Source: Ischnura elegans (lineage: Eukaryota; Arthropoda; Insecta; Odonata; Coenagrionidae). Taken from it: a DNA stretch of 64,000 nt. The DNA lies in assembly GCF_921293095.1 (NCBI RefSeq), contig NC_060253.1:82559992-82623991 (forward strand), written 5' to 3'. This document shows, one piece after another, positions 35,160 to 46,644 of this stretch; the stretch's first letter is position 1, and every line of letters begins with the position of its first letter. The notes under the pieces were generated by a model, which saw only the letters and a list, made by a program, of their open reading frames with translations, was not told where the DNA came from and did no database searches. The translations under genes were made by a program, and so were the position numbers.

Positions 35160-35684
35160 GGGCACTTTCTATGGTTTTATGGGATACACGATTTATATGG
35201 TTTTCACACGTTTTTCTATTGAAGGTCCATGCTGAAATATACTTACTGCATTAAGCAAATTATGTAGGTGTGTAACGTAGATCACAATCTGCAAACAACT
35301 CATTTTAATTTAATCTTTCCAAAGCCCCCCAAACAATCGCCTTGATTTATTTCAACAACGCCTTGGCAGCCCAATATATCCGAAGTTTGACGTTAAAGCA
35401 GCAATTATATTCGCCAAATTTGCGTTTGAGTCCCTACATAGACAGTTTTTCTATCCACTTCCTCAGTCTGTCATCAGTGGATTCCAGGCCGTGATGTAAC
35501 GCGCGCACGCCCCGTCACGTGTTTTCAAACAGTCGATGAAGATTATTTTTAAAGACTCATATCTCAGCTATAAAACATTATTCATCCGCGAAATTTTCGG
35601 AAAGTACATTTGAGGTAAGGATCTTATTATTCTAGTACTTTTAAAAAAGTTTGCATGTTCCCCATTGGTTTATATTTGAAGTTG
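35160..35684 (+). repeat. Unknown 1.55-kb repeat, copy 1, right part
   Basis: Continues the repeat begun at 28706 and matches 37420-37948, with shared blocks GGTTTTCACACGTTTTTCTA, AATTTGCGTTTGAG and TCAGTCTGTCATCAGTGGAT. The similarity ends at CCCCATTGGTTTATA in both copies, which marks the repeat's right edge. Confidence 0.75.
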
Positions 35685-35694
35685 AAATAATTTG

Positions 35695-35865
35695 TTGCGC
35701 ATTTAAAAATGTACGAAAAAATGTCCGAAAAAATGTACCGTGTAACCACCCACTCGTGGATCTTGTCCATGAGAATGTACAAGAATCTGTTCAGAAAACC
35801 ATTCAGAAAAATGTACAGATTCTTGTACATTATAATTTACCGTGTAACCAGCACCCTTATTCCAG
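35695..35865. mobile_element. MITE-like inverted repeat with ACCGTGTAACC ends
   Basis: GAATGTACAAGAATCTGT (about 35773) and ACAGATTCTTGTACATT (about 35814) are inverse partners. ACCGTGTAACC occurs at 35738 and 35850. The pattern is like that at 28505-28595, so both probably belong to one family. The boundaries are unclear. Confidence 0.45.
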
Positions 35866-36379
35866 AACTCGGGTGGACGCGAGCTACTTAAAGCGCGAAG
35901 GGTTTACAGCTAACGGCAGTCACTTTGCCATCGTATTCTGGTGACCGGGCGGTTAAGTGAAAGTCCGTGAATCCGTCTCTCTAATGGCTTAGCCATAGAC
36001 GTCACTGATGTTGGTGGCGTAGATCGTTGCGACCAATAGGAACATAAGAAGAAAACAAGTGAAGGGTGAAATACGCAAGATCCAGAAAAAATAAGCGCTA
36101 TAAAGGCGCTAATGTAACTGCTGTTATAGTTATCATACTTTTATTTTGAAAACTATTACTTGTGCGTACTAACTTTATCTTAAATTAAAATATCGATTTA
36201 AATATTCTGAAATGTGAGACGTGCATGTGTCCATCTTTAATATATGTTATTATTATGACTAATGATAACTAGACCATGAAATATATTTACCTAAGGAGAA
36301 ATAACTTATATTATGTGATGGGAGGTAAAATTTTCAATTACTTTTACAGATACGGAAGAAATAGGTGACAAATTATTTA
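35866..36379. other. No gene seen
   Basis: Spacer between the two copies of the 1.55-kb repeat. No coding frame or element edge. Confidence 0.45.
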
Positions 36380-37948
36380 GTTTATCTGGCATGTATTGGC
36401 GACTTCTTTGTTTACGTATGGCTCCGATAGTTATTTTGATTTTGACGTCCTGCTTGTCTTGGATTTTTCACTGGACATGGGTAGCGAAAGGATGAAACAG
36501 AAGAAAAGGGGATGGGTAAATGGAAGGATTAGATGGAAAGGCGCCGAATGCATGAAGCGCGAGAATCGTCCAAGATTGAGATCCAAATGATCGTTAAAAA
36601 GAAATAAAAAAGCATTTGATATACAAAGAAATAAGTTTCAAATACTATTTACGCTGTATTTACTCAAGTTCCTGTTTTTGAACCGAGACCGACAGCAAAA
36701 ACGAGTTGAAATTTTAGGTTCTGCTTTGACATGCAGCGAACGCTTTGGGCATCGCAGTAATAAATATTGAATTTACCTTGCCAAAAGCCTCATATTTCTC
36801 GTGTATTCCTGTAGCGTGCGCCGATTCACAGGGGAAGGATGGAGAGAAATCACGACACACTCGCTTTCAGGTCTAAAACTCAACTGCCTTTATTATATCC
36901 TGTTTATTATATCACAAGGCTTAAGGGCACGAGAAATTTTGAATAGGTGCTTTTATTATGGAACACTACTACCCTACCAAATTTGAACGATATCGGCGAA
37001 AGACACTTCGTGAATGCTCCTTGTTAGGGGCTCCTTGCGACGAGAGGTCGGCCACCCGTTACATTCCTTATTTTTCCTCGGGGTTTAATCCTAATCAGTA
37101 TTTGTTCTCGTAATCAGCCACTTTCCGTATAATTTGATCCTTTAATAGACAGAATAATAGGTATATTTATAGGGTTGTTTACAAAAGTGAAATAAGTGAT
37201 TCATCCAAAATTTGGTGGTCATCCGAGAAAAACTGGCGACTCGATAAAACCCTACGGTAACCCTTATTTTAAAGTGTACTTACGTTGAGAATATCCCATT
37301 GACTATATAGATAATGTATTTAACTCCATTCTGTGGATCATCAACCACTTATTCCTCTTATTTTTGTTATTTGGAACACAAGCAATTCTTGAGCGAGTAA
37401 ATAGAGGCACTAGACGACGGGGCACTTAATATGGTTTTGTAGGAAACTTGATATACACGATTATAAGGTTTTCACACGTTTTTCTATTGAATATCCATGC
37501 TGTAATACACTTACTGCATTCAGAAAATGATGTAGGTGTGTAACGAAGATCACAATCTGCAATCAACTTATATGAATGTAATCTTTCCGAATCTTCCAAA
37601 ACAATCTCCTTTATTTATTTCAACAATGCCTTGGCAACCCAATATATTCACAATCCGAAGTTTGACGTTAAAACAGCAATTATATTCGCCAAATTTGCGT
37701 TTGAGCCCCTACATTGACAGTTTTTCTATCCCCTACCTCAGTCTGTCATCAGTGGATACCGTGCCGTGATATAACGTGCCCACGTTCCGTCACGTGTTTT
37801 CAAGCAGTCGATGAAGATTTTTTTATAGACTCAAAACTCAGCTAAAAACATAATTCATCCGCGAAAATTTCGGCGAGCACACATTTGAGGTAGGAATCTT
37901 CTTATTCTAGTACTTTTAAAAAGCGTGCATATTCCCCATTGGTTTATA
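36380..37948 (+). repeat. Unknown 1.55-kb repeat, copy 2 (uninterrupted)
   Basis: Full-length sister of 28706-29709 plus 35160-35684. It carries the unoccupied Transib target (CGACG, 37415-37419) within TAGACGACGGGGCAC. No terminal inverted repeats, poly-A or coding domain is seen, so it may be a fragment of a larger element. Confidence 0.75.
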
Positions 37949-38238
37949 GGCCTTAAGAGATAACATACAAGTCACAGTATATATACAGAGTAAATTCTAA
38001 AGTTCCACGTACCTGTAATCAGTTTTTTGGTGATAGTTAGCTCCAATAACGCTTACGATCTTGCACTTGAAGCGAGGAAGATATGCACTTTACGATAACT
38101 AGCCCCTTAAAGTTCCCTGCTTTAAGACTATTTGCTAATGCCAGTCCCAGAATGCAATTTTTAGCTTAAAGCGCCAATAACGGTATCGGTAATGGCTTTC
38201 CTCACGTTAGTGAGTTTTGGAATATGCCTGTAAAGTGA

Positions 38239-38906
38239 GTGCCTTTAAGAGCAGTTAACGTGTCCATTAGTAGAAAGTACGAATCGTTAGAGGGTTCCAG
38301 AATATGCGTGCAGGCCATTAGATACTTTGGGCTGACCGTGGATGAAAATTTTGATTTTGGAGCGCATTTAAATTACTTGTGTGATAGACTAAGATGCATT
38401 TTGTGCCATATAACCTATTTGAAATATACCCTACCAATTCCATTTAAAAAATGTTGTATCAGAGTCTTGGTGAAGCAGTAATCAGATATGGAATTACAAT
38501 ATGGGGCACCACAAATAAAACTCTGTTGAACGAGGTGGAAAAAATACAAAATAAAATGGCAAGGCAGTTGGATGCAACAGAGAGAAATGTCTATAAAATC
38601 TACAAAAATCTAAACCTACTCCCTAAACCCGATTTATTGCAGTATATATTAATAAAAAACAACTTCTTTAGCAATAGGTATAAAACTACAAGGAATGTTC
38701 CACATGAAATGGGACTCAGAAATTATGACACATACATTGTACCCAAGTACTACAATGTTCATGGTAAGAGAACTCTGGAATATACGATTCCAAAATTGTT
38801 TAATAACCTTCCCCCATCCATCGTATCAGCAGAAAATTTTTCAGCACTAAAGATGCAATTAAAAAAGTGGTTCTATGAAAAAAAAAAAGATGAAATGGTA
38901 ACTTGA
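38239..38906 (+). pseudogene. LINE reverse transcriptase C-terminal part, one frameshift
   Basis: The first frame (38239-38481) has RYFGLTVDENFDFGAHL, equivalent to 'kyLGv.id..l.w..Hi'. The second (38451-38906) has YGITIWGTTNKTLLNEVEKI, the 'yGi..Wg......l..iq..q' block, then ends with FNNLPPSIVSAENF..KKWF and a natural stop at the expected end. The frame changes by one base in the A-run near 38448-38456. Upstream palm blocks are absent, so it is 5'-truncated, as usual for LINE insertions. The style is Jockey/CR1-like. Its start overlaps the point where the 28-kb fragment ends. Confidence 0.8.
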
Positions 38907-38909
38907 AAT

Positions 38910-41900
38910 CGTTGGGATGTATTTGCCTTCTATTCTATTCTAGTCTATTCACTGAATTAGTTTGATACGGCACGCGCTGACGAGCCTTGATGGGCTTAGC
39001 CATGACGATTTATTGTTGCTAATATTATTAGTTTTTGTCATAATGTTTATAACTCTTTTTGCTATCAAGAACATTAAATACCATTTATATGAAAGTTGAT
39101 GAAATACATATCATTGTTGCAATTGCCATAGAAATAATAACTATTGCTGTTGTTATTGTTAATAACAAATAAATTGTCATTTTCATTTATGGATTCGTTG
39201 AAAATGGAATTATTTTCTTTAGTTACAGTGTTAAAGTTTCCTTTGTTCGCTGTTACTGAAAATTTAATTTGTTATTTCTGGAACTATTGTTGATTTAACA
39301 TGTTACCGAAGTATTTGTTTTTTTCATTAATGACAACAATATTAATAGGAGTCCATAGTAGCTGCTGTTGTACCAAACCCTAAAAATGTCTAAATGTCAT
39401 TATTGTTGGTAAATGTTGTTACATTTTTTATTATTAGAAATTGTTTGTTGATACCCATCAATGTAATTATAAGTGGTATTGTTGTAAGCTTTATACTGGA
39501 AATATTGTTTATTTCGGGTTTGTTGATGTAATTGTTGTTACAATTGTTGTTAATGATAGCAATGGTAATTTTTTCACTTTCTGCAATTGTAGTCTTTACT
39601 CCAATACTTGTGATTTTCGTGATTGTTACTGTAACTACTGTGATAATTGTTACTAAGCCATGTGTCATGATATTAAATTATTATTATTATTTTAAAACAA
39701 ATTATTATTATCATTTCCGAATTAACGTCTAGCATCTCCGTGGTTGTTTGCCGTATCATTTGCGTCATTAATTGATTTTAGCCGCTAAATGGATATTTTC
39801 GTGATCAAAATTCCGCTATTTTTTTTGTTCCATCTCTACTGCGGAAATAATAATTCGCGATGACTGGAAATGCTCACTGAATAGGGTAATAGTACTTCAA
39901 TGTTCCGGTCTTTATTTATGTCTTGCTAATGGAATTGTTTTTTGTTCTAATTTCGAGATGATAACATTTTAGTTCTAGGTCAACAAAAGATTTTCAATTT
40001 TCAGTTATATTCGTGGGAATGATATCTTGGAGAGCAGGAATGAGACGGATGGCGGATGAAAAATTAATATCTGCCTAACTTACAGAGTGTATTCAATAAT
40101 AACCTCTTCTCTATATGAGTCCCATATTCCCGTAAAAAAATGACGACATGTGAATGACTGTTGAAAAAACGTGTCTGATTCATTCGGTATCCCTGCGTAT
40201 CAATTTTTCAATTTTGAAAATTCTTTTCACCATGTGTAGCCATATCTGCAGCCTATAATTTTTCAGTTGTCATTCCTTAATTCACATGAGCCTCGATAGA
40301 ACTGCTTCATTGATATTGCCTTTATGACTTAAACTTTTTAATCATTCATTCAACAAGTCACCTCAGCCGTGGTTATTTTCAGAACTGAATCAGGTATGTA
40401 TCTATATGGGTAATGAAATGCTACCGATAACCGAATAGTCTGGAATATAGAATTTTTTAAAACATTGTAAGTATGTTAGCGTGCGTTCAGAAAATTAATT
40501 CGTTTACGTGACATTTTGAGGAATTTTACATTCATAATATATTACAATAATTATAATTAATATTGATACTCTGAAAGGGGGTAAAATCTAAATGTTAGCC
40601 CTATAAAATCACAAAAAATTATTCCACCACTCTCAGAAAAAATATCTTTCCAAATTTAATTTCTGCTTTTTCATAGTCGCACTTACTTTTACGTCTTTCA
40701 TGTGGTGTTCGATATCATTGATTGATCAACTTCACCATTGTAAAGGGCATGTTGTAATATCTCACTGAGCTGGAAGTCACCAGCACAGGAAACAGGTTTT
40801 CGTATATTATTGGAAAGGATGATTTTATGAATAATTCCTCTTTGTATTTAGGCCATTTACCGCATAGCTGTGAATTGAAGTACGCAAAAGCATCTCTGTG
40901 TGATTCATGATGCATTCTGAGCAGAGCCCTTAATTAATAATTAATAATTTGGATTGATGCTGAGGCCATGGTCATTTGCGATAGCGTTGAAGGCTATTCA
41001 TAGTTTGCAGTAAATTGTCGTTTGTGCTAGATCGATATAACTGCAGAAAATTGTTCACTCTAAACTAAAAATAATACCATCGTTCCATGGGAAGTATAGT
41101 GTGACAGTTTCAAGCCGAGTCTTACGTTTTCTAATCACGTTATACTGCTATTTATACCTATATTCTATAAATGTTTGATGCTATTTTCCCATACAAGAAT
41201 TGACGATGTAGACTCAACGCTCTCCGATGATTCCCTTTTTTCCTCAGTTGTTCAGTTTATTTAGGATTCAATCCAGCAGCCATAATCTTTCGTTTCGTCA
41301 GCTTGTATCTAAAAATACTTCCTCGTTCGGGAGAACCGTATGCTCCTTCTTGCACTTACACGCAAAAATATAGTATAATTTCAAATGCTCCTTTAAAAGT
41401 TTTTGAGTTATATAGTTCAATGAAACCCTACTTTTGGCCTATTCTAATTCTCAAGTTTTAGTACTTCCTGTGGTACCGCTAAATCCATTTAGTCACACAC
41501 ATAATGGAAGAGAAAAGCGTCACCATAGTTCGCACACCTTTATAGCCACTCGAGAGGCCTCTTCATAGACCGTAGGCTCCTTTCCTGCGTTCTCGGATCT
41601 AAAAACATTTCATCACTTCTCTAAAATTTGGTAACATCGATTTGTTTAACGCCGACGAGGCGCCAAATAAGGGACAAGTCATCTCACTACGTATCCTTTT
41701 TTACCTACCATCTTTCAATTTATATTATCAAAGATGAACGCCCTCCTAGCAGCACACCCGGGATGAATTTTGCTGTATTCGAGGCGTGGGAGGGGGAAAA
41801 GCGAGCGGGGAGGGGACGGAATCGGCCTGCAGCTCTTGTATCCGCGACGCTGCGTGGGCGTTGGAATATTTTCTTCGCAGACGTGGACTCAAATTAGGAA

Positions 41901-42480
41901 TTTTGTGGCTAAACGATGGCAGATTTGTCAAAATGCACTAAATTTTTGCCCTAAAGATCAGTAACTCGGCAAAATCTGTGGGACCATAAAATATTATATT
42001 TTTCGAATTTCGACCCTTCCCCCCCCCCCCCCAAATTGCATTTGAGCGAGGGTCAGGGGTTCACCTATAGGTTTCAAATTTTTCAGGCCTTACTTTGATC
42101 GGTTCAGCAACTATTTTATCATTGGTCCAGATGGATTTGAAAAAAATCGATTTTTCCGATCCGCCCTAATATACATGCCTCTGAAGTGCGATCACATTTT
42201 CAGGTGCTTTCATTGTTTCAATCGGTAGCAGCCGATAAGGTTAGACTTTTTTATCAAGCTCGGAAATTTTCGTTTTTTTTGTAAATAGTTCAAAGATTTT
42301 GCATCAAATTTTTCGTAAAATGAAAACAAAGAGTTTTAAGTGTGTAAAATTTTATAGAAAAGGCCTATGATGAATCTGTTATGAGTTATAAAAAGAATTT
42401 ACGACTGGCATAAACGTTTCCGAGATGGCCGTAAAGGCGTTGAAGATGACAAAGGCTCCAGTACATCCAGGGCCTGGCAA
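38910..42480. other. No supported gene; low-complexity TTG/ATT tract 39100-39740
   Basis: 39100-39740 is rich in TTGTTG and ATTATT tracts, producing spurious frames on both strands. The remainder is AT-rich. A C-run of about 14 bases lies at 42010-42023. Neither strand shows a domain. Confidence 0.5.
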
Positions 42481-42828
42481 CCCGGGTGTCTGCCCGGGGC
42501 GACGTAGCTAGGGGGGCGACCAAACCCTCAGACCCACCGTTTGATTGGGGGGTTTTCCATATCAAACCCCCGGCAGGGGGACGACGCCACAGCAGTTTTC
42601 CCGGGGAAGTATTTTTCTTTAGCCGGCACTCAATACATCAACAACCGATGATAACGTGTAAAAAGTTGAAGAGACGGTTATGAACTGACTATGAAATGAT
42701 TATTAAATATTTATTTAATATTATGACTATTTTGAAGGCGACAACATTAATATGGACGAACAAATAATATTTAGTTAAAAAAAAACTAAAATTCTCGTTA
42801 TTTTCTGAGCACACCTCGTTAATGTGAC

Positions 42829-43126
42829 CAGGGGCGCAGCTAGGAATTAAAGCTGGGGGGAGTTTAGATGCAACTAATACCGAGGTGTGTGGAGGCGTAG
42901 AATACCCACCAGGATAAGCGGTAGGTGCGAGATTAATAAATTGCGGAATTTTAAAAATTAAATGGTTCAAAATGGTGAGTTTTACGGCTTCCTGAGGGAT
43001 ATTTTATTCATCCTTACACTATCCTATTAGTAATATCAATCCAATCAAGTAAATTGGATTAAACTTAAAAATTTCTGAGCTATGGGGGGGTTTTATCCCC
43101 CAAAACCATCCCTCGCTCCGCCACTG
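42829..43126. mobile_element. hAT-type MITE with perfect 8-bp target duplication, 298 bp
   Basis: Flanked by AATGTGAC at 42821-42828 and 43127-43134. The ends are CAGGGGCGCAGCTAGG and, inverted, CAGTGGCGGAGCGAGG, matching at 11 of 16 positions. A CAG.GGCG start, 8-bp duplications and G-rich sub-termini fit hAT. The interior is AT-rich and non-coding. Confidence 0.8.
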
Positions 43127-43134
43127 AATGTGAC

Positions 43135-43920
43135 TGTGTGATAGTTTCAGATTGAGTAAAGTTCATGGTCTTTCGGAGATTGTCGCAATATTTTTTGTAG
43201 CTCCCGCATATGACGCCATTGAAAAGTAAACCGTTCGCAGCTCGGAAGCCGTCGCCATGTTTCTAGTCTACGTCCCTTGCTAAATAATTAAAATGGTAAA
43301 AATCTAATTCTCCCAGCAAAGAATCATTAATCACAAATTCTGATAGCAGGTCACAGTTAGCTTTATGTCCAAATAATGGCCTCGGGCGTTTATTCTTGAC
43401 GTGAAATATGTTCTCGCATGCAAGCAAGCAAATTAGTTGGCCGAGAAAAGGCAATATTGTTCCTCTGATGGGAAAAAGGAGCTCAAAAAAGGGATTTGCA
43501 TTTTCCTGTGGCGATAAACGTGGGGAAGCTGCCTCTCCCTCCGCATTTAGATACACATCACATGCATTATTCATCATTGCCAGTGATTTTCAAAGAAAAA
43601 ATTCAGATGTAAATAACCCCCTTTGGGGAAATATGGATGAGCAGGTACCTCGCCTCGGGTTCAGAAAACCCATCGGAAGTATAAGTCCGTGCGTATTTGT
43701 ATAGTCTCCCGAAAACATCCGGCCAATATCAAGGCTCTACTCCAATGGCCATTCAAAATCAAATTTTAAATAATTTCTTTATTTGGTACCACGAGTGTTC
43801 ATTGGAATTATAGCCTACAATGGCTTAAATAACATGCTACAGCTCATTACACTTACTCACTGAATCATGTAAATCAATATGGTTTTTGACCTCGCCAACT
43901 CTTACCTGTCTTTCCTTATT
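43135..43920. other. No supported gene
   Basis: Overlapping frames at 43263-43577 (reverse) and 43408-43704 (+) cover the same bases and have no recognisable domain. At most one could be real and neither is supported. Confidence 0.4.
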
Positions 43921-43924
43921 TCAA

Positions 43925-44269
43925 TTTCTGCTCCAAATCTTATAGGCTGGGAGCCGTTAGGGACTCGGAGGTTGCGCGCAAGGCTTAGATTATTTGAAAA
44001 ATTGAGAATGGATATATTTAGGAGCGATACGGTGAACATAATATTAGAGCCCCACTATATTTCCAGGCCCGACACTAGCGATAAATTAAAAGAGATATTT
44101 TGCCGAACGGAGAGATACGGGAATTGGTTTTCCCCCGAACCATTAAGGAATTTAATAGGTGCCAGTGGTAATCTTGTTCGAGCATTTTCTTTTGATATGT
44201 AGACAGTCCTAACACCACCTGCCACACGCCTTTTTAGGTGGTTTGCGGGGTTATGTTTAGATAGTGTAG
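43925..44269 (+). pseudogene. LINE reverse transcriptase extreme C-terminus and 3' end
   Basis: A frame ending at 44202 carries GWEPLGTRRLRARLRLFEKL and then LEPHYISRPDTSDKL, the terminal block of many arthropod Jockey-like LINEs ('lgW.tL..RR..aRl.llyki'), with RTERYGNWFSPEPL close to the end. After the stop, CACCACCTGCCACACGCC and GGTGGTTTGCGGGGTTATG can pair in part. A degenerate (GATGTA)n-like tail follows (GATAGTGTAG), into which a hAT-type MITE inserted. It is 5'-truncated. Confidence 0.7.
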
Positions 44270-44555
44270 CAAGGGGGCGTACCCAGGATCAAAATTAGAG
44301 GGGGGCAAGCCGTGATCGTTCAAGATGTAACACAGAAAAGGTCAAGGAAACCAAAATTTCAAGAAAATTATAACAGTGCTTTATTAATTTTGAAAATTAT
44401 TTGCTTGAAAAAAATTTTTTATTTTTATAATATGATCTATAATAATATCACTTTTCATGGATTTAAAGAAAATTTGTCCAAAAATTTCGTTTTCAAATGA
44501 AATTACTTATGCTTCTAGGGGGGGTGGAGTTTTCCCCCCGCTGGGTACGCCTATG
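44270..44555. mobile_element. hAT-type MITE, 286 bp, in a LINE tail
   Basis: The left end is CAAGGGGGCGTACCCAG and the right end, inverted, is CATAGGCGTACCCAG. The 8-bp flanks TAGTGTAG and TGATGTAG agree at 6 of 8, but both lie in GATGTA-type tail repeats, so the duplication is ambiguous. G-rich (AGAGGGGGGCAAG) and C-rich (TTTTCCCCCCG) blocks lie just inside. Non-coding. Confidence 0.65.
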
Positions 44556-44569
44556 TGATGTAGATGTAT

Positions 44570-45180
44570 CCTTAAGTACTTGGTCTTTCCAGCGCAGTCT
44601 TGGTCTTCCTAGAGGTCCTCTACGATTGGGTCGACCATTTAAAACCTGCTGTAGTCCCTTCTCAATATGAGGCCCAGTCATCTTAAACGTTTGCTGTTTT
44701 TTGTTGCAATTATATATGGCTCGCTATAAATCTCACTCATTTCTCCATTTTTTCCGATTCTCTGAACTCCTACTTCTTAATCAGGTGCAAATATTTTCTT
44801 TATTAGTTTGTTTTCAAAGGTTATAAATTGCTTTCCTAAAGACTACCAGTGGCCTAATTTCCCAACCGTAGAAAACTATAGGTTCTAATTTAGTCTTCTA
44901 AACCCTGATTTTGGATTTTTTTTCTGAGCAATTAGCTGCTCAAAAGCTTCTTCAGCCTCCGGTAGCACCTATCCGCTGTCCTAAATCTGTATAGAATTTC
45001 ATTTTCTTTTCTATTATTACTAAGTATCGTTGCACCTAAATATTTAAATTCGTTTGTTTAATTGAAGCTATAGTCCAGCACTTCTAATGGTGGTATTTCA
45101 TTCACCACTTCCCTGCATATTATCATATACTGTGTTTTATCATCGTTTACGCTCACTCCAGCTTCCATGGCCTCTAATAC
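44570..45180 (-). pseudogene. LINE reverse transcriptase thumb and C-terminus
   Basis: The reverse strand gives, in order: GVSVNDDKTQYMIICREV (about 45160-45105), TNEFKYLGATI (about 45055-45020), RTADRCYRRLKKLLSS (about 44970-44920), KTKLEPIVFYGWE (about 44895-44855), and GPLGRPRLRWKDQVLKD (about 44620-44570). These are the blocks between the RT palm and the C-terminus of a non-LTR element, ending in the GR.RlRW.d tail motif. A few stops and a possible shift break the frame. The palm is missing. Confidence 0.8.
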
Positions 45181-45194
45181 TAGGTTTTACCGCT

Positions 45195-45350
45195 GCTTTT
45201 TATAATCACCAAAATCCCCAATGGAACACAATTCCCCTGAAGTGGGAATCGAACCAAGGACATTCGGCTTTCTGGGTCACTTCGCAGACCCTTACGCTAT
45301 CAAGCTTCCTTAATTCCCAAAGTAATTTACCAATGTTCACGGTGCTAGGC
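45195..45350 (-). mobile_element. tRNA-derived SINE (reverse strand)
   Basis: On the reverse strand an A box (TAGCGTAAGGG, about 45300-45290) and a B box (GGTTCGATTCC, about 45257-45247) are spaced as in an RNA polymerase III promoter. A short body ends in CATTGGGGATTTTGGTGATTA. Acceptor-stem pairing is poor, so it is not a functional tRNA. Frames across it at 45087-45503 are not credible as coding. Confidence 0.5.
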
Positions 45351-45509
45351 CCTTGCGGTCCATCCCAGATGGCAACTCGAGGTAAAAGGGGCTTCCGAGA
45401 AACCACCGCTATCAAAGGGGAACTCCATTCCGGCGCTGAAGCCGCGCTTGGCGGTAAATGTGGTAATGGCTGTGAAATTTCTACTCCCCCTGTTCAGCGT
45501 TGAAATTTC

Positions 45510-45980
45510 TCAGTCCAGGGGAATTTTTCCCATTGAATTGAATGAGAAATTTCGCCGCCGTTCAAGTGGCAGCCTTGAAAATTTCCAGTTATCTGTAATT
45601 GCTCAAGATAGCGACCGGCTGGTAGCCCCAGTTTTTTTGTCATATAGTATTATATTATATGTCATTAATCATCTCTTTAAAACACGTAATTTTGAGGGAT
45701 TTTTATGATAACTAATTTGAAGGATTTTTAATCACGTGGTTTACGTAAAATTGAATGCCGAAATTGGAATAAGGGAAAGTAAAAAGGTAGAAATAATTAT
45801 TTGAAGGGAATTCCATTAATTTAAAAGAACACATTACCCGATCTTAATCCCAAGGGTAGATACAGAAAAGATGATAAATTAAGTTATCTAGGGAAAGAGA
45901 TTGAATGTGAAATTTGATTAAACTAACGTAAAGCACAGATACGTGAAGAAAGATGCATTTGGCCTTATATGATGGCTGAA
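45510..45980. other. No gene seen
   Basis: No domain, RNA or element end visible. Confidence 0.4.
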
Positions 45981-45990
45981 ATCCAATTAA

Positions 45991-46214
45991 CCCATTGTAA
46001 CCCAATGTCGCTTCTAACAATAAGCAACATCAAAAATGTATTTTTCTGCCATACTTAGGACATATCTAAACGACGCATTATTTTGTGGTGTAAGTTGTAA
46101 TGAAGAAATATTTAGCTGCCAGGATTATTATGTTCGAGTGAAATTTTTCAAGTTTTCAAGGTGAAAAATCTTGAAATTCGACTCCTTCCAGAAGCAGCTC
46201 TGGGTTAGCAAGGT
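45991..46214 (-). mobile_element. piggyBac-like MITE, copy 2 (224 bp)
   Basis: Flanked by TTAA at 45987-45990 and 46215-46218. The ends are CCCATTGTAACCCA and, inverted, CCTTGCTAACCCA. It is the reverse-oriented sister of 20906-21116 and shares CAGAGCTG.TTCTGG and the GTTGCTTA..AAGCGACATTGGG side. Perfect TTAA on both sides supports a piggyBac-type target. Confidence 0.7.
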
Positions 46215-46494
46215 TTAAAGCAATCTGATGAAATTAACCCGTGGAGGAGAATATGTCATCTTAAATTACATGGTCGTTTACGCAGACATGAAATAGCACT
46301 TTAGACAGAATATTATGTTGGATGGATGGAACAGATATAATGTAACAAAAATTAAAGCATTATTCAGGCAGTCATTATTTCAAAACTTAAAAATAAAAAT
46401 ATACTTAAGTTACCGCCCATGTTTCATGAGTTAGTGACGTGATTAACGTTCTAGTTCAATAATCCTTCAAAAAGTGTCGATACTCAACGAAAAT

Positions 46495-46640
46495 AATCAT
46501 TCATGGGAGTTTTAATGAGAGTAAACCTAGTTAGCGGATGAGCGATGCCGAGAAGTGGCGGAGAAGCGGTTATCCGCTCGGCAAGAGTCAGTGACGTCAT
46601 GACCTTTTCAGCCGAGATTTTGACGCAAATAGTTAATAGC
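46495..46640 (+). repeat. Repeat with TGACGTCA (CRE-like) motif, copy 1
   Basis: Shares CGGAGAAGCGGT and TCA.TGACGTCAT with the inverse of 54395-54490, with a GATGCCGAGAAG / GAGGCCGAGGAG block just before. The pair is diverged. TGACGTCA is the cAMP-response-element core in animals; function here is unknown. Confidence 0.45.
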
Positions 46641-46644
46641 GACG

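Noticed and set aside
39390..39732. Low-complexity frames rich in N, T, I or Y, C, V
   Set aside because: They come from TTG/ATT simple repeats.
45087..45503. 138-codon + frame
   Set aside because: It runs through a reverse-strand SINE and the end of a LINE; no domain.
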